Source: Paracentrotus lividus | Taxonomy: Eukaryota; Echinodermata; Echinoidea; Camarodonta; Echinidae | NCBI GenBank assembly: GCA_940671915.1 | Contig: CALNVZ010003426.1 | Span: forward strand, 21,288,733-21,352,732 | Direction: 5' to 3' | DNA length: 64,000 nt | The notes under the pieces: generated by a model | The model's input: the letters and a program-made list of their open reading frames with translations, nothing else | Told to the model about the DNA's origin: nothing | The model's database searches: none | Program-made: the position numbers and the translations under genes | Shown here: positions 35,801 to 48,124 of the stretch, in pieces | How positions within the stretch are numbered: position 1 is the first letter of the stretch | Layout: the number at the start of each line of letters is the position of its first letter

Positions 35801-38800
35801 TGTCAAGAAGAAGGAGGAGGAGGAGGATGACGAGGAGAATGAATCTCCTCCTATCCTTCCAAATGGTGCAAAGAAAGGTAAGTCAAGGTTTCTTTTCTAC
35901 AGTCTGTGTAAATAAAATGGTACAGTTGGAAAAAAATTATTTAGGTGTGAAATATTTTAAAATGATGTGTGTATGTGGTATCAAAATGAAGCCCAAAGAT
36001 TTGCCTGGCTGATGCGCTTTGTTCTCTATAATTTGCTTTTGTAAAACAAAAGTTATGCTAAATTATGTGCGACGAGGAACAAATCGAAATCGAGCACTTC
36101 ATGGCCATAATGCGAAACCTATACACAAAGGCATGGTACGGCTTGCGAAAAGTGAATTTTTCTTGATTGTAGAAAACTAGTCATATTTCAAATATTACAA
36201 CACCAAATGTGATGAAAAAAATTGCAGGTGAAAGTCTGATCTTCCTGCTTTATGAAAATACCAAACAATAGCAGGCTGTGATTAATCTTCTTACTATAAA
36301 AAAATGTTTTCCACTTGTACCATTTTATTTGACACAGACTGTATAGGTCTGGAATTCAGGGATAAGTCAGCAAATTTGATAGAAATACCTCAAAATCAGG
36401 GAAAATGCATGGAATTGGATGGCAGAATAAATACCTCAATGGCAGAATAGGAAATACAAATTTCTGAGCACTCTATACAGATGCTATTATAAAACCCGTC
36501 AACTAAATTTTTTTATTGTATGGCATGTCTTCATGTAATATTTTTTACATTTGTGTTGTCAATGTTATCATAGTAAGTAAATAAGACTTGTCAAGTTTCT
36601 CATTTAAATACATACATACATTTGTTATTTATATACAGGGGTGATATTCCTGCGATTTAAATCACATTTGTGATTTTTTTTTTTTTTTTCTTTCTTTCTT
36701 TCTTTATTTGTTTATTCACCCCCCCCCTCCAGGTATGTACAAAGTTGAACAATTTTAAGTCCCTACCGTGGAAGGGGAGACACCCCCTCCCACACCCTCT
36801 TCCCCTCGGTCGCTTCACTCCCTAGTATGTCTATATTTTTTTTCAAGAGTGAATATCACCCCTGTTATATAGCACTTTTACATTTTTAAAAAAAGCTCAA
36901 AGCACTTTTCAATATATTAAATGAACAATAAAAAACATTTCTGCTCTCCAAATGCTTACAAGAACAAAGGGGATCAGAGACAAAATAAATAAAGTTTTCA
37001 ATTTCTTTTTGAACAAAGAAACTGAACTCTTCTCATCAAGACATGATTACCAAACCAACAAGTTTGATTATGGACTTGTTTAACAAGGGTGTGTCAAAGA
37101 TTTTATGTCCAAAGCTGCTAAAAATGCAATAAGCGTTTGATATAATCTATAATAAAAGAGTGATGTGAAACACTGTTTATGAACATTTAGATGTAATAAC
37201 TCATTTCCCCTCCAATTTTTCCTCAACAGAGGAGGACTTCATACAGGAGTTTCAAGCCCTGCGTAACAAATACCCCGCCTGCGTGTCCAGACTCTTCTCT
37301 ACCACCACTACGACCTCATCTGACCCCTCACCCCTGACCTCCGACCCCATGCCATTGACCCCTGACCCCTTGAAGCTGAGTCCTATAGAAGCCCCTAGGG
37401 TGACCAGAGTGGAGGTGTGTAGCCCTAGGGGCCAGGCAGGGGAGGCTGCTGGGAGTGCATCAAGGACCAAAGCACAGAGAGTGGTCTATGTGCAAAGGTA
37501 AGTTGTATGTTTGACAGAGTGCATTGTATCTGCAGCCAGTGCGTAATGAATATAAAGAGCAAAGACATATTAGAATATGCCACAGAAAATGATTTGTCGG
37601 TAAAAGTCAGACCACTCTTGTCCATTTGTACACCTTAGTATTGCATCTTAGTTCTTATTTCTTGTAGCCCTTCAGTTTTCTCCCAGCTACTCTTTTTCAT
37701 TGTGTTGGAGAAAAAAGGAAAATAGTGTAATCCAGAACCAAAAATTTTACAGGGGCTTCTTGAAAGCCTACGACAAGTAAGTGATTTTAAGTAGATCAAG
37801 GGGCAAGATCACTCCTAGTTTTGAGAATGACATTGAATCGCAATTACCACTTCCCTTTAACATTTTATGATACTGTCTGTCAATTTTCCTAGCATTCCTC
37901 CCACATTGCCCCCAAAGCAATTTCACTGATTTGTCAAAATTAAATTGTTAGTTATTGCTTTCGTTTTTTTATTCAGATTTGTCCCTTTGCTAAATGCAAA
38001 CACCATAGCAGCCGTGCAAGCAAGCTCCGGTGCTCAAACAGATACCACCAACCCTACAATCCTAACCGGAAACAGAACCATCGTATCACCAAACGGAGCC
38101 CTCGTGGGTGGGCCACGCCCTGTTGTGACATCATCGCCTACTCCAGGCTCCGTCGTTCATCTTCTACCAATGAGACAAGAGAATTGGGTTCAGCTTCCCC
38201 ATGGTAATGATTTCGTCTCACGGAATGCTATCAACGGATCTCAACACCCAAGTGCAAGGTAAGTGATTTCTTCAGTGGCTTCTTCTGTGATGGAAACTTA
38301 AAACATTGATACGTTAGTCCGTTGAAAGAAAAGGGAAAGACTCTAAAGATACAATTTATTAAGGAAATATAACATTCAACTGAACTAAAGAGGGCGTCAA
38401 CATATTCACGTCTCATTATTGCAAATTGAATTTGCACTGCGATATGTCAAGAAGAAATTTAAGTGTAATTGAAACGTTGGCGTTGGAAAAAAAATAGGGG
38501 TGTTCTTTTTTGGGACAATTGTTGAAATTTATTTTTGAAAAAGATGAGGACATGACTGTTATTCTTTTCAGTCTCTTTCTTTGATGATCATTAATTATCT
38601 ACCAAAGAGTATTTCTTCGAATTTAAATTCATTGAACCTCCATGAAACAGGGATTAAGGGAAAGAATCAACATAATACTTCATAAAGTACATTGAGTAAT
38701 TGATCAGAGAAAGACGGATATGCAGAACAATTCAGATTTTGAAAAAGAGAACTTAAGAATTATGGGAAACTGAGGGAAAGGGAAAAAAGGGTGGAGAAAT

Positions 38801-41800
38801 AGAGAGAGAAAAAAAAAAGTATAGAGAAAAGAAAGAGAGAGAAAAGGAGAGTTGATAAAGAGATTGACGAACAGGATGAGGAAAGAGAAAGATAACAAAA
38901 ACACCAAAAAAAAAGGTAAAAAGTGGGGGAAAGAGATAGTCTTATGTCAGAAAGTCTGTTAATGAAAAAGCTTTCTAACCATCAACGTTTTTCATGTATG
39001 AGATCATTTTTTTTCCATTTTGTTGACAGTTCTGGACCTCAGCCTGAGTCAGCAGCTTCTTGCATCAAATCTCCTCTGGTCCCTAACTCTAGCCAAGTAG
39101 TGACCATTATCCGTCGTAGCAAGCGAGCGGTCAAACTTGCACTGGATAGAGAGTTTGAGTATCATCCTCTTATTAAGAAGGCCAAGGCAGCAGACAAACC
39201 ACCCGAAACTGCACACATTCAGGTAGTTAATCGATATGTTTCCCCATTAAAAAAAAAAAAAATTTAAATATAAATTCTGTTCCACAAAGTTTGTTTTCAA
39301 TCTCAAGTTGTACTCTTTGTTTTAAGCTCTTGAAACTCAGGCACATTTTCATAGCATTGGAGTATGGTACTTGTAAGTTTAAGCAACTTCATGAAATGGT
39401 AATTTTCTATGTGGATAGCTAAATATATGTGTCAATATTAACATATTAACTTTTGTAAAACAGTTGTTAGAAATGGTGGAAAGTTTGATTGCAGCAATTT
39501 TGTGTAGCTACTTTTGTGGTGAAACTAATTGTAATGATCTTCATATGAATTTATTTATTATTGTGTTAATCATACAGCTAATCGTAACGATAGAAGTTGC
39601 CACAAAGTTCTTCTTATCAAGGACTCGGATATGTTTTGTAGCAACCATATTGCATGACCCGTTCACTGGAGATATGTATTCTTGACCCTCTATTTATACA
39701 GAACCCAGCCGCCAAGGTAACAGTCTCTGAGCCTGCCAAAAATTCTACTGTGATCATTGCCCACCCCACCCCTCTGGTAGCCCCTCCTGAAGGACCCCAG
39801 GCACACACCCCAGTGCCCCACTCAGCAAGCCATCCACTACAAAACGGCAGCAAAGTAGCCAATGGTAAGATCTTAGTTAAATGAAACATTTCATTATTTA
39901 TGTCACTTTTCAGGAAATTTCCTGAATTTAGGAAATATTTTAAACTCCCAAGTTTTATATATTTTTGGCTCCTTTTTTCTGTAAGCTTTTTGCCCAAATG
40001 ATTCATCTTTTAGGATGTTTTTTTTTTTTATTGGAACTGCATTGGATCTCTGAATAGTTACTAAATTTTTAGAGAACCAATTGTATGGAATCACCCCCAA
40101 AGTTCTGAGCAACCTCTTCATTAGAAGTTTTACCTTTGTATATCCAGAGTTCAGTCTTCTTTGACTTCACCAGAATTTAGAATTAATTTTCATATGAAAA
40201 TCTAAGATGTTGCATGTACACAACGAAACTCCAAACGTGTAGGAATTGACATTTTTTATACAATAATTTACCCAAAGTCAAGTGTAAGAGTCTGTTACCT
40301 CTCTATCTCACAGTACATGATGTCAAGAATATGCTTGGAAACAAGTCTGTCATTCAGGTACCATTTGTCTTTTAAAAAAAAGAAATTTATCTGCTGTTTT
40401 AGATTATTTTGAGATGATCTTGAGATTCTTCATTTCCTTTCTTTTTCATTATTGTTGATTTTGTTTTCAAGTGTTCATTTTTTTAGTTTTGAAATTGTGA
40501 AAGCTTTATTGAGCTTTTTTTAAGATTCAACAACACTATCTTGTTTGTTTGTTGTTTTTTCTTGAATTTTTTGTTGATAAATGTATCAGTTTGTTACAAT
40601 GTTTTAGAAATTAAATTTAAGAAATTAAATTTATTATGCTTTTATGAAGGAAGTTGAGCAGAGTTGTTAGTCTGCTTGTGATGAAACTTCATTTCCATGC
40701 ACTATCCATGGATTCTAATCTTGCATTCATTTGAATGGATGAAAGAGATTGTTCTAATGACCAGATAGTGGATATATCAATAGCATTTAAATATTTGGGG
40801 GGAGGAATTTGGCCAAATTTTCAGAAGAGCCCTTCAGTCAGAAGCTCTTCAATACAGTAATTTCCAGATAGCTTACAAAAAAATAGAGATTTTTTAAGAC
40901 AACAAATGTTGACGGAGGGGTGTCACATCTCACATCACCCTCTACTGCAATGCTTGTGGTTTTTATTTTTCAACGATTCTGTTTTAATATTATGCCTTTG
41001 CCACTGGTTGTGCTAGGCTCTCAGTTTTCTGCCTCTATTGCCAAAGGTGGTGCCAGAGTTGTCATGTTTGGGGTTGGCACCTGTACTACTGATATCCATG
41101 TTCACTGAAAAGCTGTTTATTGTTATAATAAAAATACTTTTGGGTGTTAGTGAGAATATTCTCCCATGGTGTTACATTTAGTTATGTTTGTCATCTGACT
41201 TATGAAATTTTTGAAAATAGATCCTTGGTGAAGATATTCATTAGTCCTGATTAGAGATGTGATAGTTCTTATATCATATATCATGTAACTTACAGATACA
41301 TATGCAGTCAACCTTGCTGAAGTAGAACTTGCCTAAGTGTTCTCAAGTCATCTTGTTTTAATTTCTCTTTATATCCTATTGTTTTTATACCTTCACAAGC
41401 CAAAAGTGTTTAACGTCGAATCTATTTCTCGTAACAGATTTGAGTAAGAAAATGTTGGACTTTGCTTTCAATATCTTAACATCAATGACTGATTGATTTA
41501 AAAAAAAATTTTTTCTATTCTCCAGGAAACACCTCTTGTTAGGAGTGACATGAAGCTAAGACGAGCTGCCCTCAAACACGTCAAACGAAGGCTCACAATA
41601 GACTTGGATAAAGCACCAACGGATGAGACTCAACAAGCTCCTAAACATAGGGCCGACGGTGCCACAAATACAGGCAAGAAAATGCCACGATGCTACTCCC
41701 TTTCTGAACTGGACACGAGAAAAGGCGACCATTCTCGCATCAACGGACTTGTAGTTCCGTATCTAGAGACGAGCGGGGAACTACACTCAATACCTAGAGA

Positions 41801-44066
41801 GATCATCAATATCTCTTTAGATGAATCAAAGAGGATACATGCCGTCTGTGTTTCACAAGAGCACAACTACAGCTCAAACAGTGTGAAGATGAAATTTGGA
41901 GGGAAGTTTGGAAGCCTGAAAAAATCTGTAGAGGATGCTAAAGTAGACAATCATGATACTGCTTCAGATCACATAACAAAGGGCCATGATGATGATGATG
42001 GGAAGAAGAACCTCAAAGAAACTGTTTGTGAAGCTTCAGCTGTGAAATCAACGTGTCAGAAAGCCGAGCAGAAAATTGTAGAAATGGGTGGAAATGCAAA
42101 TTTAGAGGATTGTTGGCTTTCTGCAAGCTTTCCACCTCCGACCCTGTCAGGTTTCTCTACATTCCTCCAAGGCCGGACCAGCAGAGGCACACCACACCCT
42201 GGTTCAAGTCGACCGAGCTCGGTTGTCAGCATAGGTGAGCTTGACCGATGGTTGTTCCCTGCGGAAAATGCCTCTCCAACGGTGGCCATTGGTCAAGCGG
42301 TTAAGACAGTCAGTACACCTTGGGTTTTATCTCCTACCGTTACGATATCATACTCTTCTCCTCCCAAACTGACCACTAAGGCAAGCCCAGCTGGACACGG
42401 TGTCGCTCTGGCATCTCCTAGACCAGTTCTCCCACAGACGAATTCCCACCTCTATCTGTCACCTCACCACTCCATCAGAGATCCAAGCCTAAAACCACTC
42501 TTTACCAGTACACCAAAGTCCCCAAAGACTGGCTCAAGGAAGTACATCAATTCAGATCTTGCAGATAGCCCAAGCATTATGGAATCTGTCAGTTATTCAG
42601 GAGACGACACCACTCCTTGTCAACCTATCCCCTATCCTCAAGACGCACATGAAGATCTTGGCAGATTGAAGCCTTTGGATGGAACACCAATAGAGCTACA
42701 GTGTGTACCGGCAGTCGAATTGGAAGGTGTCAATGGTGACCAACCTGATACTGGACATCCATGTTCCGTGATAACTTCAGTGCAAACCTTCCCGCTTCTA
42801 CCATCTTCTGCAGATGAACCGAAGTGTACAGTTGTGTCTACTTCTACTTCACATACTTCTTCACTGCCGCCATATTTAATGTGTTCAACAACTGCAATAG
42901 CTGCATCCAGAGTGGTCAATCCTTCTGCGCACCTGCTGCACAAGTCCTCAGTAGATCCCACATATATCTGTAGCTCTGGACATAGGTTGGTCAGTGAACA
43001 GCAAACATTCCCAACTGCAGTACCAAAACCCACCGACCTACCCATTTGTGATCCAACCAAAGACAACACGCCAAGAGGTTCTCCGCCTTTTATGCTACAG
43101 GAACCAATAGTCCAACTGCCAGTCCCTCCTCCAGGTGAAACGATTGAGGTTCCAACTGAGCTATTCAAACCGCTTCCATGTCTTCAGAGCCTTCCTAAAT
43201 TTCCACAAGATAAACCTGCAATCACTTCTGGACTCATTTCTGGACTGCCAAGGGTCTGGGGGTCATCTTCTTACAGCATGCAGCAAAGTAGCAGAATTCT
43301 CCTACCACCCCAGTTGACCTCTGATAGCACAGCGTACATTGCACATGCTGGACTGTGTGCTGGAAATCCCAAAGCTCCAGAAACCTCCTATGGAGGATGC
43401 AGACCTCCCCTGAAGATCTATCCTAGAAGCCTTGCAAACACCTTTGATAGAAGTCTTTTCGTTGGACCACATGTTCATCATAGACCTGCTCCACGAGGTT
43501 TGCCGAGTATTTTGAAATCAGAAAACATACTTTTTGGAAGGGATCCTCTAGGTGCACAATATCCACAGATGGATAATGAACCTGCTGCACTAGGCGTTCC
43601 AAGTTTCACAGTACCAAAACCTGACATCATTGGGTGCAAAAAGGATCCTCCAGGAGGTCCGTATTCCTTGCCAGTAGATGATAAGCTTGCCCTGCCAGGT
43701 GTTCCAAGGTTAACAGAGCAAAATAAACCCACTCCTGACACCAATAAGCAAGGAAATGGCCCTGTAAATGTAGGTGTGCCATGTCCCTTAGTGATGGATC
43801 ATGGACTAGGAAGTTTTCCAAGGTTCACGGTTGAGAGGATTCCCACTCCAGGCACAATTCTTACAAATGGCCATCGTTCAGGATTTGTCTCCCATGTGAA
43901 TGCTATGAATGCCCAAGGGACTTGTTCCTCTAATGCTGCCGTCCCAGTTCCCCTGAATCCACCTTTGACAAACCCAAATCCAATTGTTGAAAGAGCTCCT
44001 GTAAGCAGCAACCATATTCCTGCTTCTAGACAGATCAACTGCCATCATATCATTACGTCTGGATAG
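29006..44066 (+). CDS. Atypical E2F transcription factor, E2F7/E2F8 class
   Basis: E2F7/E2F8 proteins repress cell-cycle genes without a DP partner, using two tandem winged-helix domains. Coding exons: 29006-29856, 30285-30364, 30898-31028, 31605-31827, 32336-32403, 33372-33456, 33954-34097, 34504-34563, 35614-35877, 37230-37497, 37977-38258, 39030-39222, 39702-39864, 40314-40357, 41526-44066. All junctions keep phase and the sum is 5,397 nt (1,798 residues plus stop), about twice human E2F7 or E2F8. The ATG at 29006 follows an acceptor at 28986-28987 by 18 bases and is the first in frame. Domain 1 contains LGLLCQKF and [14 protein letters not shown]; domain 2 contains [11 protein letters not shown] and [13 protein letters not shown]. 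The single invertebrate gene probably corresponds to the ancestor of E2F7 and E2F8, so no paralogue symbol is assigned. Confidence 0.92.
29842..31028 (+). CDS. First E2F DNA-binding domain (exon junctions)
   Basis: The domain starts with [16 protein letters not shown] across the 29856/30285 junction and continues [11 protein letters not shown], then [20 protein letters not shown] from exon 30898-31028. [11 protein letters not shown] is the E2F recognition-helix signature, and KNRYLWHGR follows as in E2F7/8. The domain is split by two introns, both with GTAAGT donors. Confidence 0.93.
32336..34097 (+). CDS. Second E2F DNA-binding domain
   Basis: Exons 32336-32403, 33372-33456 and 33954-34097 encode [17 protein letters not shown], then [13 protein letters not shown], then [19 protein letters not shown] and [12 protein letters not shown] second winged helix with [10 protein letters not shown] is the defining feature of E2F7/E2F8. 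The intron before exon 33372 contains a tRNA-derived insertion that ends about seven bases before the acceptor AG. Confidence 0.92.
32816..32880. repeat. Poly-C / poly-A run
   Basis: C-run (about 32834-32847) followed by a long A-run to about 32880, within the E2F intron. Homopolymers of this length are prone to assembly error. Confidence 0.9.
33013..33349 (-). mobile_element. Inverted tRNA-Thr-like retroelement with 15-bp flanking repeats
   Basis: A perfect 42-bp inverted repeat is formed by 33051-33092 and 33303-33344; each arm is the T-arm and 3' acceptor part of a tRNA followed by CCATTTTCTTTG. TCTTCTTTTGATTAT flanks the unit at 32998-33012 and 33350-33364, as in target-primed retroposition. 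The minus-strand 3' tail (33013-33050) matches the tail of the related element ending near 50975. The right flank repeat is in the 3' splice site of E2F exon 33372. This is a SINE-like unit with a head-to-head tRNA arrangement. Confidence 0.7.
33249..33320 (+). pseudogene. tRNA-Thr(AGU)-like sequence
   Basis: Cloverleaf elements are visible: D arm GCTCAGATGGTAGAGC, anticodon loop CTAGTAA (anticodon AGT), B-box GGTTCGAATCC, and acceptor 3' TGGTACC. The first two acceptor pairs and part of the anticodon stem are broken. It is part of the inverted retroelement, so it is treated as a tRNA-derived pseudogene rather than a working tRNA. Confidence 0.7.
37977..40357 (+). CDS. E2F7/8 C-terminal region exons, unrecognised domain content
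   Basis: Exons 37977-38258, 39030-39222, 39702-39864 and 40314-40357 carry the frame through the long C-terminal region. They are rich in Pro, Ser, Thr and Ala with a basic patch ([20 protein letters not shown]). No catalytic domain is recognised. The 44-bp exon at 40314 ([15 protein letters not shown]) is supported by acceptor CTCACAG, donor CAG|GTACC and exact phase on both sides, but is the weakest call in the gene. Confidence 0.75.
41526..44066 (+). CDS. Large terminal exon of E2F7/8
   Basis: A 2,541-nt exon (847 codons with the stop) ending at TAG 44064-44066. It begins [20 protein letters not shown] and becomes Pro/Ser/Thr-rich and low in predicted structure. Near the end a degenerate unit of roughly 33 residues recurs between about 43520 and 43860, seen as [25 protein letters not shown] and [13 protein letters not shown]. 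Nothing matching it is recognised in vertebrate E2F7 or E2F8, so it may be a lineage-specific extension. Confidence 0.85.
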   Translation, partial: ETPLVRSDMKLRRAALKHVKRRLTIDLDKAPTDETQQAPKHRADGATNTGKKMPRCYSLSELDTRKGDHSRINGLVVPYLETSGELHSIPREIINISLDESKRIHAVCVSQEHNYSSNSVKMKFGGKFGSLKKSVEDAKVDNHDTASDHITKGHDDDDGKKNLKETVCEASAVKSTCQKAEQKIVEMGGNANLEDCWLSASFPPPTLSGFSTFLQGRTSRGTPHPGSSRPSSVVSIGELDRWLFPAENASPTVAIGQAVKTVSTPWVLSPTVTISYSSPPKLTTKASPAGHGVALASPRPVLPQTNSHLYLSPHHSIRDPSLKPLFTSTPKSPKTGSRKYINSDLADSPSIMESVSYSGDDTTPCQPIPYPQDAHEDLGRLKPLDGTPIELQCVPAVELEGVNGDQPDTGHPCSVITSVQTFPLLPSSADEPKCTVVSTSTSHTSSLPPYLMCSTTAIAASRVVNPSAHLLHKSSVDPTYICSSGHRLVSEQQTFPTAVPKPTDLPICDPTKDNTPRGSPPFMLQEPIVQLPVPPPGETIEVPTELFKPLPCLQSLPKFPQDKPAITSGLISGLPRVWGSSSYSMQQSSRILLPPQLTSDSTAYIAHAGLCAGNPKAPETSYGGCRPPLKIYPRSLANTFDRSLFVGPHVHHRPAPRGLPSILKSENILFGRDPLGAQYPQMDNEPAALGVPSFTVPKPDIIGCKKDPPGGPYSLPVDDKLALPGVPRLTEQNKPTPDTNKQGNGPVNVGVPCPLVMDHGLGSFPRFTVERIPTPGTILTNGHRSGFVSHVNAMNAQGTCSSNAAVPVPLNPPLTNPNPIVERAPVSSNHIPASRQINCHHIITSG

Positions 44067-46987
44067 CGGTAGTAATACGTCATGCAGGAAACTGCATGGT
44101 AAATCTGCTTGATCTTATGGTTTCTCAAGAGTGCCTATATATGTTCCTTCTGAGAGCTTGGGATACTATACAAATACCTTCTATGGCACAGAGAAGCATG
44201 ATACTTTCAGCCAACAAGAACAGCTTTGTTTGCCCCAAAACCACTCCCAGATATGCATGGGATACAGCCTACCGTTATAACGTGGACCGTAACAAAATAT
44301 TTTACTCATTTTAGACTGAAAGTAAGAAAATTCTTGTTTTAAAAACTCTTATCACCCATCCCACATTTTGTTTCTTGAAAAAAAAAAGTAATAAATGTGT
44401 TAACTTCGGTGCAACAAAGTCTTTGGATTGTAATAACATTTTCTCATTAGAAAAAAAAAATATTTGGTTTAGTGCGAGATTTACATTTTCCTTTTCTCTT
44501 CTTTCAATTTTGATTTTCTGTCATTCAGAGTGAGTGCTTAATGCCAATTTATTTCTATGCAGATCCAAGCTTTATTATACATATATAAAGTAATTTGGAT
44601 GCCTTTGAAAAGGTTATTAAATTTCAATGAATGTTCGCGTATGTTTTTAACTTAATTTATTTAATTTATTTCCGCATGTTAGATGTGTATTTAAATCAAC
44701 GATGTCAGTATTGTAAGAGCAGCATACTATTAGTTTAATTGTTATCAGGAAAAAAAAATAATCACATGTACAGTTTCTAATATTTCAACAGCATTACACC
44801 AATATTGGTGTGTACCTTGATGCAAAATCAAATACCTCAAAATTTGAAGGTAAATATTATTGTAATTTTTTGTGTATTGGGATATCTTATAAATGATCAC
44901 TTTTAGATATGATGCTAAATATTATATTATCTGCTAAAAATCAGAGGGATACTATCTCATAATACACAATGTTAAAGGATCTCTGAGGGAAAAGACCCTA
45001 CAAAGTCTACCCAATGTAAATTTGGTGTTGGTCTGTTTATTCATGTTGTCAACCTGATGTAAATGCACATGATAAACAGACCCAGGTGTTTGGTATAATG
45101 TCTAAAGGTAGACGTAAACCGTACATTTTGGGGTAAAGTTTTTAGTAACTGAAAAGCATTTGCATATGAACAGTTTTTATAATAATTGCATTGCTTGCCT
45201 TTATTACTGTTCTGATTATTTCATGTTCATATTATACTCCTGCTGCTTTAATATGTTAATGTTATTTTTGTTCTTCATATTTTTTAAAAATGAAAGACAC
45301 CATATATGTATTAGCATGTTATATAAAACGTTTATAGGAAACAATATTTGGGTTTTATCTGAACTACCTTTAACATTTTATTTTAAATAATATTTTATCC
45401 CTCCTTTTTCCCCCTTCTTTTCCCGAAAATATGTTTATAAGTTAATTTATGGGATTCAAAATTTTTAAATAGGAAACCAAAGATCTAAGCTGCATCTGAT
45501 GTCTAGAATAATATGTTTGTCTTTTGCAGTTCTCTTGAATATTAATGTTTGGGTTTTTCAATGTTTTTACTCATATTAATCTTATAAATAAACTATCCAT
45601 CTTTATTTTATTGTCTATATTTCTAATGCAAAAATTGTTGCCACTCCTTGGATTACATGTAAATTCATTAAAGGTGCTTGTTAAGCTATTTTGTTTTTAT
45701 GCAAGATTAATTTTTTTCTATCATGTTCATACATTACTAGCAATTCATCAACAAGTTTTCTTACGCATGGCCCAGTACAAAATTTTGTTTAAAAATTGTT
45801 TGTATTTATTGATTGTTTTTATTTATGATTTAGTAATCAATTTAGTTGATTGAATTTATATATAAGATCCATAAAAGATTTTTATGGATATTGAACCGAA
45901 TAGTACTCTGGTACATTTGTATTTACTATTGTAAATGGTGGACACAAAGGAAGAAGAAGTACTCTGGTTTTCTAAGGAATGTTTTCATACGTGTACTGAC
46001 TAATTTTTTTTATTGAATAATTTTTATTCTTATCTTTCCCATGTTGGAATGGGGTATATAATATACCATGTACTCATAATTTGGGTGACTGTATAATGGT
46101 GTTTGCTTTGTAGAGATTCAGCAAAGAAACACAGCTAATGTGCAGCTAAAATCATGCATGATATTTGGTTATTGTGCTTATTTTGAAATGTTTTTGAAAA
46201 ACACATTGCATTTGTTTTTAAAGCCATGATATAGAAAAGCAATTTCATTGCTTTTGGAATCTAAAGCATGTTTACACTGTGTCTATTGAGTGTACTATTG
46301 ATACTATTGAGTGCATGCATGTTTATTTTGAATGGAGAGCTTCCTAAATCCTGTATATGATATGTATAATACTTTTGATTATTGTATATAGTATAAACTT
46401 TGATTATGATCCATTTATTTGTGGTGGATAAGTACTGATATAAGTACTATATTGTAGATAACTTCACTGTACAGGTTAATAAATCTGTGTTTTGCCAAGT
46501 TAAAATACATCCATTCTTTGTCTGATTTATATATTCTTTGAAGGTTTCACTGGTGGTAGAACAATTAGCAGTGGAAGGTTTCACGGTGCACCAAGTATTC
46601 TTTCTTGAGGTTATGAGTGGTCCTGAAAAGGACCTACCCAATCTCTATCGACGTTTTGGTCAGCATGTTTTCACCGTGAAACCTTCAACTGGTAATTTGC
46701 CTGGTTTGTGTTACAGTCAACTGGTGTTATAACAAGCACTGTTATTACCAGCTTTCAATATAATGTGGTGACTCTCCCAGTCCTTGGGTCTAACATGAAT
46801 TTTCTGATATGTGCATGTATGTTCAATAAAGTCCCCTCCCGTTATAACAAGTTGCTTGAGAAAAGGCCAAATACCTTGTTAGGTTGAAATGTCATACTGA
46901 ACTAGCATATGTGTGAAATTGGCACTTACAGAATAGCCTTGTTATATAATCTCGTAGCAGTGCTTGTCATAAATGGAGTGTACTGTA

Positions 46988-47442
46988 CGGTGCGTCCCAA
47001 AAAGAACTATACACTTTTGACAAGACTACCTAATTCAAAATATATGATTCTTGAGGAAAAAAGTTTTGATGCATATAAAGCTGATATCGTCAACTATCAT
47101 GATACAAAAAATTCTGAAAACAACGCACTTTTCAGTGAGCAATGCCCACTTTTATGAAGGACACAAAAAATAGCCTGTGCAGGAATTCACTATTCATTTA
47201 CCACCTGGGTATGGCATGCAAAGAAGGATTCAAAGAAATAATGGAATGAATCAGCTAACGGAGTAAAAGAAATAAACAATATTATGCAAAATTTAGTTTT
47301 TCACCGTTTTGTTTTCATATCATTGATTTTTGCCCTGACTTTAGTATATGAGCTTTATATACATCTAAACTTTTCCCCCAAGAACCATATTTTTAATTTG
47401 GTAGCCTTGTCAAAAGTGTATAGTTCTTTTTGGGACGCACTG
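46988..47442. mobile_element. 455-bp mariner-like MITE
   Basis: The left end CGGTGCGTCCCAAAAAGAAC and the right end, read on the minus strand, CAGTGCGTCCCAAAAAGAAC are near-perfect inverted repeats of about 38 bases. TA flanks both ends (46986-46987, 47443-47444). TA duplication and a CAGTGCGTCCC-type end fit Tc1/mariner non-autonomous elements. No transposase frame is present. Confidence 0.75.
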
Positions 47443-47556
47443 TACATTGGTGTGGAAATTACAAGGGCCTACAGCTCAGGAAGTGTGTGAGGGAGAACTT
47501 GAGAATAACATTTATTAAAAATAATGCTTGTTCTTAGATGTTGAGAGAACACAATC

Positions 47557-47683
47557 ATGGGCCCATATTCTGAACCAAAGACCGAGTTTGTGGGGTGTTA
47601 ATGTGCAATCCATGAACAAAAGGAGCGCATAATAGCACCGCACAAACTTTACTCGGTCTATCGGTTCAGAATACTGGCCATAG
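47557..47683. repeat. Palindromic MITE, GGGCCCATATTCTGAACC end
   Basis: Left GGGCCCATATTCTGAACC with AAGACCGAGTTTGTG is mirrored by CACAAACTTTACTCGGTCT and GGTTCAGAATACTGGCCA. The terminal word is shared with the element at 17411-17575, so both probably belong to one family. Confidence 0.65.
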
Positions 47684-47952
47684 AGTTTATGATGTACAGA
47701 GAACATGACTGCAGAAGTCACATACTGAGCATGTGCAAACAGAATAAACCTAGCTCAGCTTTCTTTACACTGCAAATTCAGTGATTGTATCCCTTGAAGG
47801 CATACATGTAGCATTGTATGAGAGCTAAGTTACAGTCTACTCCTGTTATAATGTGGTATACAGGACCATGTCAATAAACTTGATACTAAACATAAAGTAT
47901 TGCACGATTGGGACCGGAAGATTTGCCTCAACAGGGGAAACTTATAAAGAAA

Positions 47953-48096
47953 GCTGGGTCCTCTTGCATAAAAAGTTTGGATTCTACGCAACTCAAAAAA
48001 ACAAAAGCAATTCCTAAGTACACGATCCTGATTAGATAAACATTGAGATGTATTTTTTAATTGCGTAGAATCTAAACTTTTTATGCAAGAGGGCCC
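47953..48096. repeat. Palindromic MITE, CCTCTTGCATAAAAAGTTT ends
   Basis: CCTCTTGCATAAAAAGTTTG with GATTCTACGCAA on the left is mirrored by TTGCGTAGAATC with TAAACTTTTTATGCAAGAGG on the right. The arms are about 35 bases and the centre is non-coding. Confidence 0.7.
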
Positions 48097-48124
48097 TGAT
48101 ATGCAGTGTTTTCCTAAAAAAGGG

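Noticed and set aside
41986..42002. GAT run in the E2F terminal exon as an assembly problem
   Set aside because: It is only a few triplets, stays in frame and encodes a short Asp run.
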